A stretch of DNA of 64,000 nucleotides from Carya illinoinensis (GCF_018687715.1 NC_056760.1:42416501-42480500), one strand, 5' to 3'. Shown: positions 34,424 to 47,620, numbered from the stretch's first letter. Notes: generated by a model from the sequence alone, not told the origin. A program made the numbers and translations.

Positions 34424-36061
34424 TCATATAGTCAGATCCAGAGTACTTGCTCTTCTTTCTTGCTCTTTATCATCATGGGCGCGTCTTTCCTTCAAACCGG
34501 TCAAATTTGAGCTCGATGATTGCGAGTACAAAGAAAGGGAGAGATTGCTATCAACTTTATGATGCCCTGAACTTCTTCTCTGGTTCTCATGATCACTCGA
34601 AGCTGTCAGCCTAAGTGATAGATCCAAGTCGAGGTCGTAGTCCGAGACCTTGCTTTTCAGCTTACTCCACTGATCTTGAAAAGTGGTTGTATTAATCTTG
34701 CTGAAATCTGAAGGAGCATTGGTATTACAAAAACTTGTACGCTCTTTTACTTCCGCATGCAGATGGGTTAAGGCCGGGTGAAGATCATCACTAGGATTCA
34801 ATCTGGTTTGAGTCTGCAACCAGGATTGATTTTTATGTAATGATTGGAATCCATCTTTCAATTCTTGGGTTCTTTTACAACCTGACTGTTTGCTGAAACT
34901 GGAAGCAGTTCCCGAAGGGAAACTGCAATTAGTCCAATTGCTATAGCTGCTACCAAAGATCCTTTCACCCACAGTACTACTGCCATAGAATCCAGTACTG
35001 GAATTGCTCATTGAGCTGCAGCCCGCAGTTAAACCCAATAAGTTTTCATGATCACCCCAAGAAGCATCTCCAAATCTATATCTTGGACTAAGAAGGATTT
35101 TCTTATTAGAAAAACCCATTAAAGAAAAATTAAAAAATCAAGACTTTACGGTCTGGAAAAAACAACAGAACTCTTGAAAGGTAGAAATACGGTAATTGAT
35201 CTTATACCGGAAATGGGAATTGTGGCTCGGGTTGTATCCTTGAAGCATGGGAAGTTGGCTGAGGTTATAGATATTTCGATCTCCACTTTCCACAAGATGC
35301 CTATGATCCGCTAATACTGTCATGTGAGGAACATTTTTTTTGTATCATGAATCGATAAAGAAACACTAATTTTTCTTGTTGATGATCAGAAGGGAAAAGC
35401 AAAACGGAAGTTTTGGTGTACCTTGGCTCGAATCATCCACTTTCTTGCTTCTGTGCATCTAGTGAAAGTGCCAAAAGTGCAAATATATGGAAAGTCATAT
35501 TAAAATTAAGAGCGAATTATGCCATGCTATAAATTTACAAAGACAAATATGTCTAGAAATTATTGCTAAATCGTTCATTTTTAAAATCAATTGTGCGCGA
35601 ATCACCTGTAAATGGCTCTTGACATGTGCAATACTTAATCCTTTTATGTTCATCATCTGAAGAACCATCTTTGGTGTGGCTCCTGCACCAAAAAAAAAAA
35701 AAAAAGAACAAAGAAAAAGGAAATTAAGAATATACGATGCAAAGACTTTGAAATTAATAGATCATGATCATTATTTGACCGATCAATTATTGATAAACTC
35801 ACTTTCTTGTCCACCAAGTTTTTCAACAGCATGAACAAAACGAAGATGAAGATCAGGCGTCCATCGGAGCCTAGGCATCTTCGATCTAACATAAGGCCGC
35901 ACCGATGGCTTCTTCTCGCTCTCTTCGACCGTGCTGTGGCTTGAGCTTGCTCCTTTTCTAGGATTACAGTCGTCATCATTCTCCCCGCTGTCACTTCCAT
36001 CCTCATTTCGGTTGGAAAGGCTTATCTTTGAACATTCAGAGCCACCTGCACTTTCCTCCAT
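34424..36061 (-). CDS. GARP/MYB-like transcription factor, five exons
   Basis: Coding exons on the minus strand are 35803-36061, 35606-35682, 35422-35458, 35208-35316 and 34424-35087. All introns (105-147 bp) are GT-AG and phases match, giving 381 residues. An acidic Ser-rich N-terminus (1-50) precedes VRPYVRSKMPR and a GARP DNA-binding domain at about 63-113, with LRWTPDLHLRFVHAVEKLGG in exon 1 and ATPKMVLQMMNIKGLSIAHV plus KSHLQMH across exons 2-3. This matches the plant subgroup of Arabidopsis At1g14600 and At2g38300. The C-terminal part carries two EAR-type repression motifs, DLDLDLSLRL (about 312-321) and LSLSL (about 343-347), and ends LDLTI. It is probably a nuclear repressor; the target genes are unknown. 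It is the only gene here that looks intact. Confidence 0.9.
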
Positions 36062-39000
36062 CGATCGATCTTTGTTGCTGCTTCTCCTTTCTCGATTCCT
36101 CTTAGTAAGGGAGCGAGAAGATGCAAGGCTAACACATGAGTACTGCGGCTTTAATTAGGCTCACAAATGATAAAGGACACTCGGAGAAAATACTAGGGAT
36201 TAGGACCCGGCCGGTAGCAACATAAGCTAGAAGGAGATGAAAATCATTCATTCCTACCTTTGGTCTTCTTTTTTTCTCCCCCATGCTGGGACCAGATATT
36301 AGCAAGAAATCAACATACTGATATTTGCAATACGAACTTAATTATCAGCTAGGCGGAAGATGAGCTGCAGTTCTATGTATACTAGATGGGAATGCAAACC
36401 GGCCTATATGATCTTGACTTGGAGGATACAAGTCTCTCTCTCTCCCCCTCGGTAAACCTTATTTACATGATATTATATATACACGAATACCGACATGCAT
36501 ACTCATGTATGTATCGTGTATGCATGCATGGATATCATAATATAATACAAGATATCTACTCGATTGGCTCATGTGAATCCAACTTTTTTATGTGTCAACT
36601 TAAGTAGAAGAGCATCTCTAGTGTAGACAACCCCTTGACCTGAGGGGAAAAATTTTAAAGGTGTGAAACCAATCCCCAGACTAAACTATTAACACATTCA
36701 TATATAATTATATTATTCAAAGAGTGCATTTCTGTGTGTGTGTGTGGTTGGATCACCCTTCTCGTACGTGTGATTTGCTAGCAGAGACACTTCAGCCAAT
36801 CTATATTCCGATCCATCAATGTAATGCAGATAAACAAACGATTAATGATTAATGTTGCACGAGCAAATATATAATGAATCCAACCACCATGCATACAGGA
36901 TATATGTTTACCTAAGTGGAAAGTGTAGGACGATACCTCATGACATGACGTACAACTCGATCCTTATATCCGGCCAGTTTGTATAAACATGAAATCCTGA
37001 AAGCAATAAGTTATTTTGGACCAAAATTATGCTAAAAAAAATGCAAAGCTGAAAAACATGGAGGCTTATATATTTACTTTTACTCGATTATTGAGATTTT
37101 TCTCATATTAAGGGGAACTAGAAGTAATTCTCTAGCTAGATCCGAGAAAAGGAAGAGCTATAGGCCGGTTCCAGAATAACTTTAATTTGGATTTGTACGT
37201 ATTCTTCACATGTAAGTAGTTGGGCATCTATGCTTGCATGTCTGTTCGAGAAAATATTTATGGGGCTTCAGACTCAATAAGTGCGAAGTCACAAACATGA
37301 GTAGCTCATCATGAGCCAGCTGGTTAGATGGTTGAGGCATGTGTTCGTATGTGACTCTGTCAATATTTATGCTTCGGACCCAAAGTACTTTTAAAAAATA
37401 TAAGAATGAGACTGCCTTGCGTCGGGAATCACGGGGTTTGTTCCTCCTCAAGGATTTTTATAGGTTCGGAGCTTGCTCACGAAACGTCATCTTGTTACCT
37501 TGGGTTATTAATTACCAAACTCATGTTCTCTCTCTGTTTTTGTTTTCATAAAAGGGAAAGAAAGAAAAAATATTCAAAGTTTTATTGATTGTAGAATAAA
37601 ATGATGATTAATGCTGTCGAATGATAATATTTATAAGTTCCTTAGGATCTTATTAGCATGCTGAATTAATGACATTTTGAGGTTTCGGATTCTTTATTAT
37701 TCTTCTAATATTTATGAGTATATGAAAGGAAAAAAAAAAAAAAACCAAGTCAATATTGGGAAAATAAATTTATTGATCGACAACGGCAGATCATGGGAAA
37801 AGTTTGTTAAACCCAACCGTCAACTCAAGAGGAAAATGTAAGGGAAGCAGATTAATTAACTAGAGTGGTCGAATACACCATCATGATCAAGTCTTTCGCT
37901 CTACTCCATTAATAGGGAAAGAAGGAACCTCTTTCTAACCAAGATCAGTTCCATGCATGCATGATCATCAGAAACTCGCGACGTATCAATCTCCTCAGGT
38001 CATTTAATTTTGTTTTTTGTTATAAAAAAAGAAAAAGAAAAAAAGAACAAACATATCATGTGGCGCAAAGTCATACATATTTAGAAAAAATAAAAAATAA
38101 AAAAATAAAAATAATATAGGAGCATATATAGCATGCAAGAATTACTTAAATTCCTGATCAGCATGGGGATTTCTCACGATCGAGCCGCTTCCAACAATAA
38201 TGTTGGCGATGTCTCGTACGTACGTTCTACCGGTCATAATATTTCTTGAATTGGGCGGTCCCCATGCATGCATGACACCCCAAAAAGTTCCCTACCCGCA
38301 TGCACATTGAATCAGATTTAGAAGTTTGAAATTAATAGCAGTCGTGACTTTTAAGTTAATGCTCGCAACTTTTGCGAGAGAGAACTTTTCATTCCTCCCA
38401 CGTGCATGGCCCCTTGAGTTGTGTCCATATAGGCCGTGACTTGGGTTCAGCTTTTTCCTTTTTAATCACGAATATCTTGAGAGGGTTAATTTGTAGTAAT
38501 TGTGGTCTGCTAGCTGCTAGCTACGACATGCATCTCCATCTTAATTAGTTTAGTACTCGTACAGCTAATTGGATATTGGAATATTCACTCCCATAGATCG
38601 ACTAGCACTCTGGACTTATACTCAACCATTCTGTTCAGAATTAAGGTACGTAGATCAAGTCCTAGCTAGCTAGCTTGTTCAAAAAATAAAAAATAAAAAA
38701 TGGTCACAATTATATATATATATGATATCATGCATGATTCCATACTTAACTAAAATAAATTTCTACAAAGAGTGGGTTTACACCGACCGTTGGGGCTCCT
38801 ACTAGGCAAGTTAATTATATAGTAATTACTTGCTTAAGTCTACGTAAATTAATTAATATCTAATTAATTTGTTTGATTGAAATATGAACCCGATCGATCT
38901 AGATTTCATTGGGCATGCAACTTTATGGTTGAGTTCTGATCAAAAGGTTGATCGTTATAATTTTTAGTAAAAAATCGATTTATCTGCTCTATATATATAA

Positions 39001-39171
39001 TTTTTCTACATAAAAGAATCGTATTTTTAATGAAATGATATTGTATATATATCTCACTTAGCAGTACTACTGCATCATGTGTCGAGGATTTAGTTATCCT
39101 ACAATTAATTTTTATTAAAGAATCATATATATATCATGATCCGTGTTTATTCTACATCTGCATGCATGCGT

Positions 39172-39252
<81 letters not shown>

Positions 39253-40560
39253 TTCAATTATAAATACATATGCTAGCTAGCTTTCGATACCTTGTCTTTT
39301 TCGTTAGCCTACCGAGATATATATATAATTATATATTTATATATGTATATTACTGGATCGAGAATATTTTCGCATTTGTTATGATCACAAAGAAATTCAT
39401 AGAGGAACAGGACGTAGACCATGCATCGAAAGACGCCAACATGATTTCCCAATTTAAAATAAAAGTTTGTCTGAAAAGATTCACTTCAACACCTAGCGGC
39501 CTGTAAGGTCAACGCCCAACAGTACTACTACCTGTGCTCCGTTTTTCTTTACACTTAAAAATGTTTATTTTATCCTATTTGTAAGTTGCATGAGAATACG
39601 TGAGCCTATTAATGCGGATCTAATGCATTATTTCAGAATGAGTATGTCTGTCGTCTTCTACAAGTCCCTGTAATTATCATAAACAATTCTTCATGAGAGC
39701 CGTGAATCATTCACCATCGACAATGCATAATGAATATTAGATAAATATATTATAGCCACAGGGCATCTCTATGCATGCATGCACCATAATGATGCCCATT
39801 CATGAGACTGATGACTATCATTCATGTATATGAATATATGTGTATATATATATATATATATGTTCCCAATCTCGATAGAAGCTTTTCAACTACTACTGTT
39901 TCAGTAGTGCTGCTACGTAGACAAGAGTCACAGAAGGTATTCTCATCTATGCATGCAAATATAATTTTGCAAATGAATCGATCATATGTCATGCAAATTT
40001 AATTTATAAACTAAGAAAATGGTACGGGAAGAAGCTTAATTATTTATTTATATATATATATATATATAATATAGTAGATCGATCGACATGCTAGCTTTTG
40101 TTGTGCAAGTTTATATATATATATATATGCATGATTCAAAAATATATATATATTATCTATATATATATATGCATGCGTTTCAGTAGTACTGGGTATCAAC
40201 TGGGTATATATCATGTGGCGCACATTTAATGAAACCCATAGGACCAGTACTCGAATTCGAACTATATATAATTAATGGCCGCGGGTATGATTAAACAGAT
40301 AAATTACTGAGTTGAGAATGTTCTTCATTTTCTGATGATCAGTTTCAACTTTGTACGTAACAGGGTTAGTCCCCCCGGCCACAGATTTTCCAGAACGAAC
40401 TTGCCCTAGCTAGCTGCGATCACTTCTTTCTTTTTTCTTTCTTAATTAATTTATTTCCATCCCTTATGTAGTTCTTTTTGACCATTAAAGTTTGATGAGC
40501 ACCGCAAGCAAGAAATGTTGGTTAATAATTGGTTGTACGACGCAAGACTGTTAATATTGT
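36062..40560. other. Upstream/intergenic region with microsatellites
   Basis: The first few hundred bases should hold the promoter and 5' leader of the GARP gene. I cannot place a confident TATA box. A (CT)n tract of nearly 60 bp followed by (TA)n lies at about 39,177-39,252. More TA runs lie at 39,845-39,861, 40,052-40,068 and 40,112-40,128, and ATGCATGC motifs are frequent. No coding region is supported. Confidence 0.55.
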
Positions 40561-40599
40561 TTTATAATATATATATATATATATATGTATGTATAGAAG

Positions 40600-41170
40600 A
40601 GATTCTAGTTATACCTCCAAGGAGGGTCAAAGCATCATCCAAATTCATTTTCAGCTTATGATCTCGAGGAGGAGGTAACCATTTCACGAAAAAAGATCTG
40701 TCCAAAATGCAGATAGAATATGAATTAGAGAAAATCTTGCCTGCAACCAATGAGTAATCTTGTGAATTACAAAATCAGTTGATTTAGGAGTAGAATCATA
40801 TCTGGCTGAGTTTCTAGCCAGCTAGCAGAAAGTTCCCAAAGCACCAAGGGAGGAATTAAGGAGCCCAGCTAGAAGACTACTAATCGATCTGATCACATCC
40901 TTTGGAATAGATCCACCAAGATGAGATCGAGATCAGTACTAAAGACTTCCAGCTAATCATGAGAGGATAATAATTGGGAACAACCAAATAAAGAGATAAA
41001 TGATGCCAGATTGCTTTAGATTGGGATGCCACATTAACTCTGAACTCGTTCATCCACAAGAATTGGGCTAATTTTGTCATCTCTCGATCTTGATTGATAA
41101 TTATGTTATGTGTATACATGAAGTGCGCATCTCTTAGGCGCATTGATAATTGTTGGAGCAAATCAATTAA
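40600..41170 (-). pseudogene. LINE 3' fragment (before and into RNase H)
   Basis: Minus-strand frames read FVKWLPPPRDHKLKMNLDDA at about 40,635-40,695, matching the start of RVT_3-type RNase H in plant LINE-related proteins (VKWxPPPxxxxKLNxDGA). The upstream part to about 41,170 resembles the zf-RVT linker, with several stops and frame changes. The fragment is cut off by a (TA)n run at 40,567-40,585. No poly(A) tail or duplication was found. Confidence 0.5.
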
Positions 41171-41683
41171 AATGCACATGATCAGTATATATATACTATA
41201 GGACGTATAATTTCATGTATCTATCTCTCTCATAGTCTAGGCTATTGAGTTCAGTCATCATAAATCCGATCTAGTGATATCTAAATCCGATGTATTAAGC
41301 CTTTAGTACAATTATAGTTTAACATAGTATTAGATCATCACGGTAGTTATCTTGATTTTGAATTGTGACTACTATTTACCTCATTCAATTAAATTTTTAC
41401 TTGTTAAATCCACCAAGTATTTAGGAAAATTCTAGCAATAGGACTAATTAAAGAGGAGAGTTGAAACATAATTCAATGATAAAATACATTTCTTCCTATC
41501 AACTTAAACTTTTCAAACAATAGGTAACAATTATCATTGGTGATTTCATTTTCTCAATGAATTATATAATCAAGCTAGGGTTGCATTTTTCCATCTCAAT
41601 TATTTGATCATGCAACTCATCAAATTACAGTGACAATATGCATGGTTGATTGCATGCACCTAATATATATATATATATACATA

Positions 41684-42391
41684 CAGTGGCGGACCCACGT
41701 CATCCTCATGGCCCCCCAAAACTTTGTGAAAACATAAATTACTCCCCTATATTTTATACATAATTCTACAAATATAGAAAATGGTCCCTCAAAAAATTTT
41801 ATAATTTCCATATCATCTATAAAATTTTTTAAAATTTTAATATACATATAAATATCTCTCTCCAATTTTTCTTATAGTCGCAAATTTTTGTTTCATTTCT
41901 GTATATACTCTATTTTTAAGGGTGTGACTTCTCCAAAATTAAAATTAAAACTAAGTTTGGGAGACAAAATAAACTTATTAATATGGATCTCAAAGTTTTT
42001 TTTTTTTTTATACAATACTGGGTCTCTTAATATGGAATTTGAAGTGAAAATACAAGAAAGATTATTCAAGGTCGATGATTTATAAGAAAAATAGTTTGTA
42101 ATTATATTTTTATGAATTTTCAATCTATTTTTAATTTACATAAGATAAATGATATTTGTAGTTATAGAATATGTAAGTCTCACTCATTTTCTTTGAAAAA
42201 AAATAAGTAAATATACGACCTATATAAAAAAATTATTTTTTAACAGTGGACTTCACTTTTTTTTTTTTTCAAATAGAGTGCCTAGAACTTGTATACCCTA
42301 AGACTGTATCTAGCATTATTCTTTATATAAATGTGTTATATAGTAGAAAAGTTGGCCTCCGGCCTCGACATAATGGCTGGTTCTGCCACTG
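41684..42391. mobile_element. hAT-type non-autonomous transposon (708 bp)
   Basis: The ends are CAGTGGCGGACCCACG (from 41,684) and, in reverse at the right, CAGTGGCAGAACCAGC (to 42,391), a classic plant hAT terminal inverted repeat. Flanking 8-mers TATACATA and TATATATA agree at 7 of 8 positions, though the TA-rich context weakens this as a duplication. The interior is A+T-rich and non-coding. Confidence 0.85.
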
Positions 42392-43150
42392 TATATATAT
42401 ATATATTATATATATATATATATATATAATTGCAAACTGGAATATATATTCACCCTCCTGGTGATGTTCCTGTCTCATTAGCTAAATTAATTATAGATCA
42501 CATCCCCTGCAAACTAATTGTCTAAGTGGTGGTTAAAAAATTTATTAATGCATGCATATTGATCCCAAAATAATAATAATAAATAAATATAAAAAAGAAA
42601 AGAAAAATATACAGCCAATTAATAATATGTTTGCCTTGGTAAAATTAAATACTATAAATATATACATATATATATAATATATATAATCTGACGCGAATAT
42701 CTTATAAGAATAGATGTGTCAGCTAGCAAATGCATGAGGGTCAAGCGGAATTTCTTCGCTTTTAGTAATTCTATATTGGACAGGTACACATCAAGACGTA
42801 TGCATGTATAGTTGGCAGATCAGAATTATAATTAACTAATGAATGGAAAAATATTTAAATATTCACGTCAAAGTTGAAAATTGTCCCATCTCGATACATG
42901 CATCTAGCGGGTCGTAGCTAGCTATATAATGTTTACATCCTAGCTACCTATCAATTCCTATTCCTTCGTATATATATTCCAAAATTGTTCCAAGCATTAT
43001 TAATATAAGTATTATCACGATAATTATCATTCACAAAACATCTACTTTATGATATTCTTTTACGCTGCCATCAATGATCGATCTCTAGTACTGAGGCTCT
43101 TTCACACCAGTCATGAAATCATCAGCATCATTATCATTCATTATAAATTT
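42392..43150. other. Intergenic, A+T-rich
   Basis: TA runs stand at the left edge (to about 42,428) and near 42,660-42,685. No gene or defined repeat is seen. Confidence 0.6.
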
Positions 43151-43160
43151 AAGTACTACA

Positions 43161-43780
43161 CACTAATACAAATAGTGGTTTTTGAGATATAAATTTTTCC
43201 TGAGAATATTATTTAGCAACAAATAATTATATTTTCCTATTAAATTCATATCATCAGTAAATCTTCGCAGCAATTCTTTATATTAGATCATTTTTTTTAT
43301 TACGAGTTATAATTTGAAAAAACTAATAACTTTTTCTTGCAAAATTTAGATCATTGAAAAAATTTTGTAAGTAATATATTTTTGCGATGACATATATATG
43401 CATCTTTTGTGATGAATTTGGTTGGTGAAATTTTTCCTGTAAATATTATTTGGTGACAAATAATCACATTTTCCTACCAAATTCATGTTGTCAGTAAATT
43501 TTCGCCACAAATATTTATATTTGACCATTTTAATTGTTACGAGTTATAATTTGTAAAAATTAATAACTTTTTCCTGCAAAATTCAAATAATCAGAAAAAA
43601 TTTGTAGGTAATATTTTTTTTGCAGTGACACATGCATTCATTTGTGACAAAATTAGTTGATGACATTAACTCACTATAACAAATAATGATTTTGAAGTAG
43701 AAGTTTTTCTTGCAAATATTATTTGGTGACAAATAATTATACTTTCTTACCAAAATCACGTCATCAGAAAAGAGTTTTCT
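43161..43780. repeat. CACTA-like tips with ~240-bp repeats
   Basis: Two stretches start like CACTA transposon tips: CACTAATACAAATAGTGGTT (43,161) and CACTATAACAAATAATGATT (43,672). The motif AATATTATTT(A/G)G(C/T)(A/G)ACAAATAAT recurs near 43,205, 43,444 and 43,717, spaced about 240 and 273 bp. Each is preceded by a TTTTTCCTG-like and followed by a TTTTCCTACCAAATTCA-like block. This looks like a decayed non-autonomous CACTA element or tandem insertions; no opposite-facing tip was found. Confidence 0.5.
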
Positions 43781-44090
43781 CTGCCCCTTCCCATGCCATC
43801 TACCCAATAAGCTCTCTCTCTCTCTCTCACTCTCTCTCTCACAAATGATTTCTTCCGTATGAAACATCATCTTGATTTTTTGATCTTGTAGATTTTTTCG
43901 ATTTCTTCCTTAGGAAAATAAATATTCGCTAGATCTTGTGGTATAAGTGCAAAAATCTCATGGGTCTTGTCGATTTTGTCGAGTTCTTGCTTCCTTGCTA
44001 CCTATTGGCCGGTGCTTATTGTTTTTGCAATTAGCTAGATCGTATGGTATTGATCAGGTATATCTGCTTCAACCTGTCTATTTGTTGCAG

Positions 44091-44896
44091 TTCGGTTAAT
44101 GAAGTAATTTGCCATGGAATTCCAGATGCTTGGTAAATGTCAAACCAAATATTCCTTAAATTATTGCGTAATTGTCCTTTTTTAGTCATGAATAACGGTA
44201 ACTTCATGAACATTGTTAGCTCTGCCACTTTGTCCAAACCAAAGTTCGAACACTATTCCAGATTCTTTGCTTCAAATATGTTTTCGTTTTGGGTCATCAG
44301 ATTATGCTCTAATTCTAAATTAAAACATCAATAATTTAAGTAGTCCGACAGCAAATTAAAGGTTTAGAGCTTTTAGTCAGCAGTGATAACTTCTAGGATT
44401 TCAGGTGTGGGCTATGTGTTTTAAGTCACCTCATTTTTTATTCCATTCGGTGTGATTCTAATTGGATCCGAGAACTGGGCTTTTGCCTATACTTTCCTTT
44501 TGTGTGATCTAATGAGCCATGATTATGTTAATATAATGAGTTCTGCAAGTTATTAATATTTTTGTCTTCAGTATCTATAAACGTCAAGGTTAATCCTGGA
44601 GAGAACTTTCCTCGCCAGATGCTATTCTATTAGCTGCAGGACATTAGAGGATGGTGATATATATTGACAATATATTGTCAATGTGGATGTGACTGTGTAC
44701 TACAAAGGTGTTCATGCTACAAAGCTTTTTACTCGTATTATGAATTTCTATATTGCCAAAGAAGCTCCTTATTTAACCAATGGTTGTCATCATGTAGGTG
44801 ATCTCAATGAAACGTACTTTGCGGGTAATGTTGATGAAGAGTCTCAACGGCTGATCCGGTGTACATATGAGTGCTTGGAGAACGCAATATCTATTG
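44091..44896 (+). pseudogene. Methionine aminopeptidase (MAP1 type) remnant
   Basis: Three short segments match type-1 methionine aminopeptidase in order. At 44,091-44,132, SVNEVICHGIPDA is preceded by an acceptor-like TTGTTGCAG and followed by a donor-like GGTAAATG. At about 44,644-44,715, LEDGDI then [13 protein letters not shown], with a small frame-shifting insertion between them. At 44,798-44,896, [19 protein letters not shown] follows an acceptor-like TGTAG and ends before GGTATATG. The two metal-binding Asp residues of the DVT and GDL motifs and the substrate-site His of ICHGIPD remain. The donor after KGVH is lost, and the C-terminal exons with the remaining ligands are absent. The retained intron layout marks it as a genomic rather than processed copy. 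It is not functional. Confidence 0.8.
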
Positions 44897-45042
44897 GTAT
44901 ATGTTGGATATGTTAGTTAAGTGATCTCTGAAATGCAACCTCATGAGGCCAAGTTGGATCTGTGGCTGGTCCAACCCGACTCGGCTACCAAAATGTGCCA
45001 AACCGACCCGACCGTACATACAGGTCTGTATGAATGGGTCGG

Positions 45043-45139
<97 letters not shown>

Positions 45140-45346
45140 TTTATTCCTGGTTCTTGCAGGTGATTTCATTTATGTTTTGATCAAATTCTGCATATCTGTT
45201 TGGTCTCTTTTCCATACGAATCAATATCATTTTATTACTTAAGGAGTGAGCAGAACACTAGTACAAAGTTGTCAAGGGAAAAACTCCAAAATAAACATCT
45301 TTTTCTATACAATCGCTGTTAGGGAGTTCCTGCTTTTTCAAAACTT
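44897..45346. repeat. Intergenic with a 90-bp (CT)n microsatellite
   Basis: A near-pure (CT)n run occupies about 45,046-45,137, preceded by an AACCGACCCGACCG motif. The Ser-Leu and Arg-Glu open frames across it are artefacts of the repeat. Confidence 0.85.
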
Positions 45347-45351
45347 AAATC

Positions 45352-47620
45352 TGTGACCTTCCCAACTCCCATGTATGATCAGGTAAAAATCGAGGCGTCA
45401 GGATGATGACAACATGGGTCACACATCCCATCGCCAAGTGCCAAGTGCCAAGTGTGTGTACATGTAACATGTGTACAATAAAACCATGTAGCGGATAATA
45501 AAAGTCTTGCAACTAAGAACTAGAATTTTTGTTTAAATACAAACTAACTTAAAACACACGTAATAAAATATTACAAGTTCAACATTGTTTCAAATCCAAA
45601 TTACATAACATAAAAACAAGTAAAGATAATTTTCAGAAGTAAAACAACTCCAAGTCAATACTCTAGCAGAGCCGCCTCTTCGGGCTCAGCCTCCTCCTCC
45701 TCAATCTCTGCATCAAAATCTACGGTACCAAAAATAGTGCTACAGGTAAGTAATAATCCAAACACTACAAGATAAAAATATATTACATTCAACAATATGC
45801 ATGAAAATATGCCAAATGCATGTGTTCTAAAAATCTACATTTTTTCACGCACACCAAAATTTCATTTTTGGCCCATAATAAAACCTTTAAAATAAGTCGT
45901 TGCCATTATCCTAGATAAAGGCCTAAACTAAGAAAACCGTCATTTTTCCAGAAAATGGATCATAGTATCCTCTTATAAAATCTCTTCATTTTCCTAGAAA
46001 ATGACCCATATTTAATATTCAAAACCAGTTCCAATTTAATGCATGCACCATGATCTCCCATAGAGATCATCCACACACTTTGGCCCATATGTCACACCGC
46101 AAATAATAACCACGCATGTGACATCTAAATGAGTGATACCCATTCTCACGCCCAGTGCGTACCAGGACCAGGCATCCTCTAGTCCCTACTAGTTGAGTGA
46201 TCACGGAGTCGACACGACAGCGTTATCGTATCGTGCATTCCCATCGTCGCCCAGCGACAACCCAGGGGATGTCACTCAGTATTATCCGCTCCTGAGTGAC
46301 TAGATGAGCTCCGCCGAGATAATTCCTCATCCCAACTTGAGGTCGTGATACACACGCACCTTCAAATCTATTTGAGCATGAAAACCTAGTTTCCAGTATC
46401 CAACACATGTATATGCATGCACTATGCAATGCAAATGATATGACAGAAAATATCCAACAATTCTCAACATCAACAACAAACAAACAACTCCAACCTCAAA
46501 TCCATCCGTCTCCCGACTCCTTGGACTCAGTCCGGAATAACTAACGAGTCACAATTTATTGTAAAAGTAATAATATATTTAAATCTAAACTGGAGTTTGG
46601 AAAATACTTACGGTGCTATATAATAATTTTTGAAGGATCAACGAGTTAAAAAGGACGAAGAAAAAGCAACGTAATAGTCTAAAAATACTGTGGCCGTGGG
46701 TTGTAAAATACCCACTTTTGAATGGGGAAGAACCAAGACTTAAGATTGATAGGGAATGATTTAGAGGTATTTACGAAGCTAGTGGAAGTGAGGGTTGGTT
46801 GTGGGTGGTGGCGAAAACGGCAATGGAAGGGCAAAAATTTTAAAACGGAAAGTGAGGTCGTGGGGGCTGCTCCGACGATGGATTGGAACCGAAAATGGGT
46901 GGTTTAGGATGGCAAGAGATCGATGATGAAGCTGTGAAGAGATGGTGGCCGGAGTGGAACGACGGCGGTGCTGGAGAGAAAAGACGCCGCGGCTTGGAGG
47001 AGTTCATGTGGCTTAACGGTGGTTCGAATGGAGGTGAAATTTGGTGGAGATGATCACCGGTTAGAGGGGAAGAAAACTGGGTGGGCAGTTTGGTACATGG
47101 TGGAGGCGAACAGCAGTCCTTGGCGGAAGAAGAAAATGACGGGAGGGAGAGGGGAGAGACTTTGCACAGGAGGAGAGAGAGCCGGAGGAAAAAGTGGAGA
47201 AAAAGGAAAGAAAAAAGAGAAAAGAAAGAGAAAGGAAAAAGAGAAAAAGAGAAAAAAAAAAAAAGATGGGAAAAAGAAATGAGGTTCAGTCCTCACCTCT
47301 TGAATCTAAAAACTGATCTAACGAAAATAAATTTAAAAACTATAAAACAAAGAAAATAATTTAAACACAATATCTAGCTAAAATATAATAAATAACTAGT
47401 CAAAACTAACAACAAAATTTTAAATCTAAAAAAAAACTAAAATAAATTAAACAAAACTTTAAACTCAAAACAATAATTAATATTAAGAAAACTCTACAAA
47501 ATAAATTTCAGAACTAAATAAATACAATTAAAATTCGATAATTTAAAATAGAAAAACCAATATTATAATTAAATTAAAGTATTCCTTTAATAAAAACACA
47601 CGTAAAAACGGAGTATCACA
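45352..47620. mobile_element. Solo LTR (2.27 kb)
   Basis: The insertion begins TGTGACCTTCCC and ends GGAGTATCACA, flanked by the 5-bp duplication AAATC at 45,347-45,351 and 47,621-47,625. It has TG...CA ends, no protein domain and no second LTR. Its TGTGAC start resembles the solo LTR at 22,184, suggesting a related long-LTR gypsy family. Near 47,190-47,275 a GA/A-rich purine run produces a spurious Lys-Glu-rich open frame. Transcription direction was not determined. Confidence 0.8.

Noticed and set aside
37290..37380. tRNA-derived SINE with A and B boxes
   Set aside because: AGCCAGCTGGTTAGATGG resembles an A box, but there is no clear B box, no A tail and no target duplication.
45046..45160. 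Ser-Leu and Arg-Glu repeat proteins on both strands
   Set aside because: They are translations of a (CT)n microsatellite; no flanking coding signal exists.
46968..47359. Lys-Glu-rich open frames on the plus strand
   Set aside because: They follow a purine-rich run inside a solo LTR and have no domain.
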